This document shows positions 6,640 through 6,696 of a stretch of DNA of 6,696 bases, one piece after another. Location: NCBI GenBank assembly GCA_023128035.1, contig JAGMES010000212.1, positions 1-6,696 on the forward strand. Direction: 5' to 3'. Origin of the DNA: Halanaerobiales bacterium. GTDB taxonomy: Bacteria; Bacillota_F; Halanaerobiia; DY22613. The stretch's first letter is position 1, and each line of letters begins with the position of its first letter. The notes beneath the pieces were generated by a model. The model saw nothing but the letters and a program-made list of their open reading frames with translations. It made no database searches and was not told where the DNA came from. The position numbers and the translations under genes are program-made.

Positions 6640-6657
6640 AAAATGGCTTGTTTTTTT
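6618..6657 (+). terminator. Strong rho-independent terminator, probably bidirectional
   Basis: ACAAGTCATT (6624-6633) pairs with AATGGCTTGT (6642-6651): ten base pairs with one G-T wobble and an eight-base loop (6634-6641). The stem is flanked by A7 (6618-6624) and T7 (6651-6657), which extend the pairing to about 16 bp. The T run gives termination on the plus strand after the toxin-immunity pair. The A run would serve the same purpose for a transcript coming from the right on the minus strand. Confidence 0.85.
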
Positions 6658-6696
6658 GTAACTATTCAGTTGCTAACTAAAAAGTAAAGCTTTTGA
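6658..6696. other. Right-hand tail without a recognisable gene
   Basis: These 39 bases after the terminator hold no start codon with a ribosome binding site and no stop-free frame long enough to judge. A small inverted repeat, AGTT-GCT-AACT (6668-6678), and an AAAGCTTT palindrome (6686-6693) are present. Because the terminator looks bidirectional, a minus-strand gene may end just to the right, but nothing inside the window proves it. Confidence 0.3.

Noticed and set aside
6658..6696. End of an insertion sequence at the right edge
   Set aside because: There are short inverted repeats, but no transposase text, no matching second end and no target duplication visible in the window.
1..6696. CRISPR array, tRNA or rRNA genes
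   Set aside because: No regularly spaced direct repeats, no cloverleaf with a TTCGA-type arm and no rRNA-like stretch was seen. The periodicity present is protein-level YD repetition.

Overview
The window is almost filled by one plus-strand locus: the 3' three quarters or more of a large Rhs/YD-repeat polymorphic toxin gene, followed by a small membrane-protein gene and a strong intrinsic terminator. The DNA is AT-rich, the ribosome binding sites are of Gram-positive type (AAGGGGG), and the Rhs core has the 'EDP-x-KDG-x-NWY-x-YC-x-N' flavour that I associate with Bacillota. I therefore infer a low-GC Firmicute, possibly an anaerobe of the Halanaerobiales type. The window has no marker gene that fixes the genus.

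Layout: (1) 1-906, YD-repeat shell, entering from beyond the left edge and ending in a premature stop caused by a one-base deletion near 867-869. (2) About 870-1469, continuation of the same shell in frame 3, ending at an in-frame TAG (1467-1469) where a glutamine or similar codon is expected. (3) 1473-6221, a long 1582-codon open frame in that same frame. It carries more YD repeats, an insertion of about 880 residues rich in beta-sandwich-like modules, further YD repeats, the Rhs-associated core (DHLGSTR ... ARYYDPAVGRF ... DRNGL), and a 193-residue variable C-terminal tip. (4) 6238-6543, a 101-residue protein with one N-terminal membrane anchor, 16 bases downstream of the toxin tip. (5) 6544-6696, a non-coding tail with a long, bidirectional-looking terminator and perhaps the decayed end of an older gene.

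How the parts fit: in Rhs systems the YD repeats form a hollow shell around a C-terminal toxin, the core marks the release point, and the gene just downstream usually protects the producer. The layout here matches that scheme, which makes the 101-residue protein the natural immunity candidate for the tip. I do not recognise a named enzymatic family for the tip. The shell gene carries two lesions in its 5' part, so as sequenced it cannot make the full-length protein. Either the locus is a recently broken toxin kept beside its immunity gene, or the lesions are sequencing errors, or the C-terminal 1582 residues are made separately by restart at 1473.
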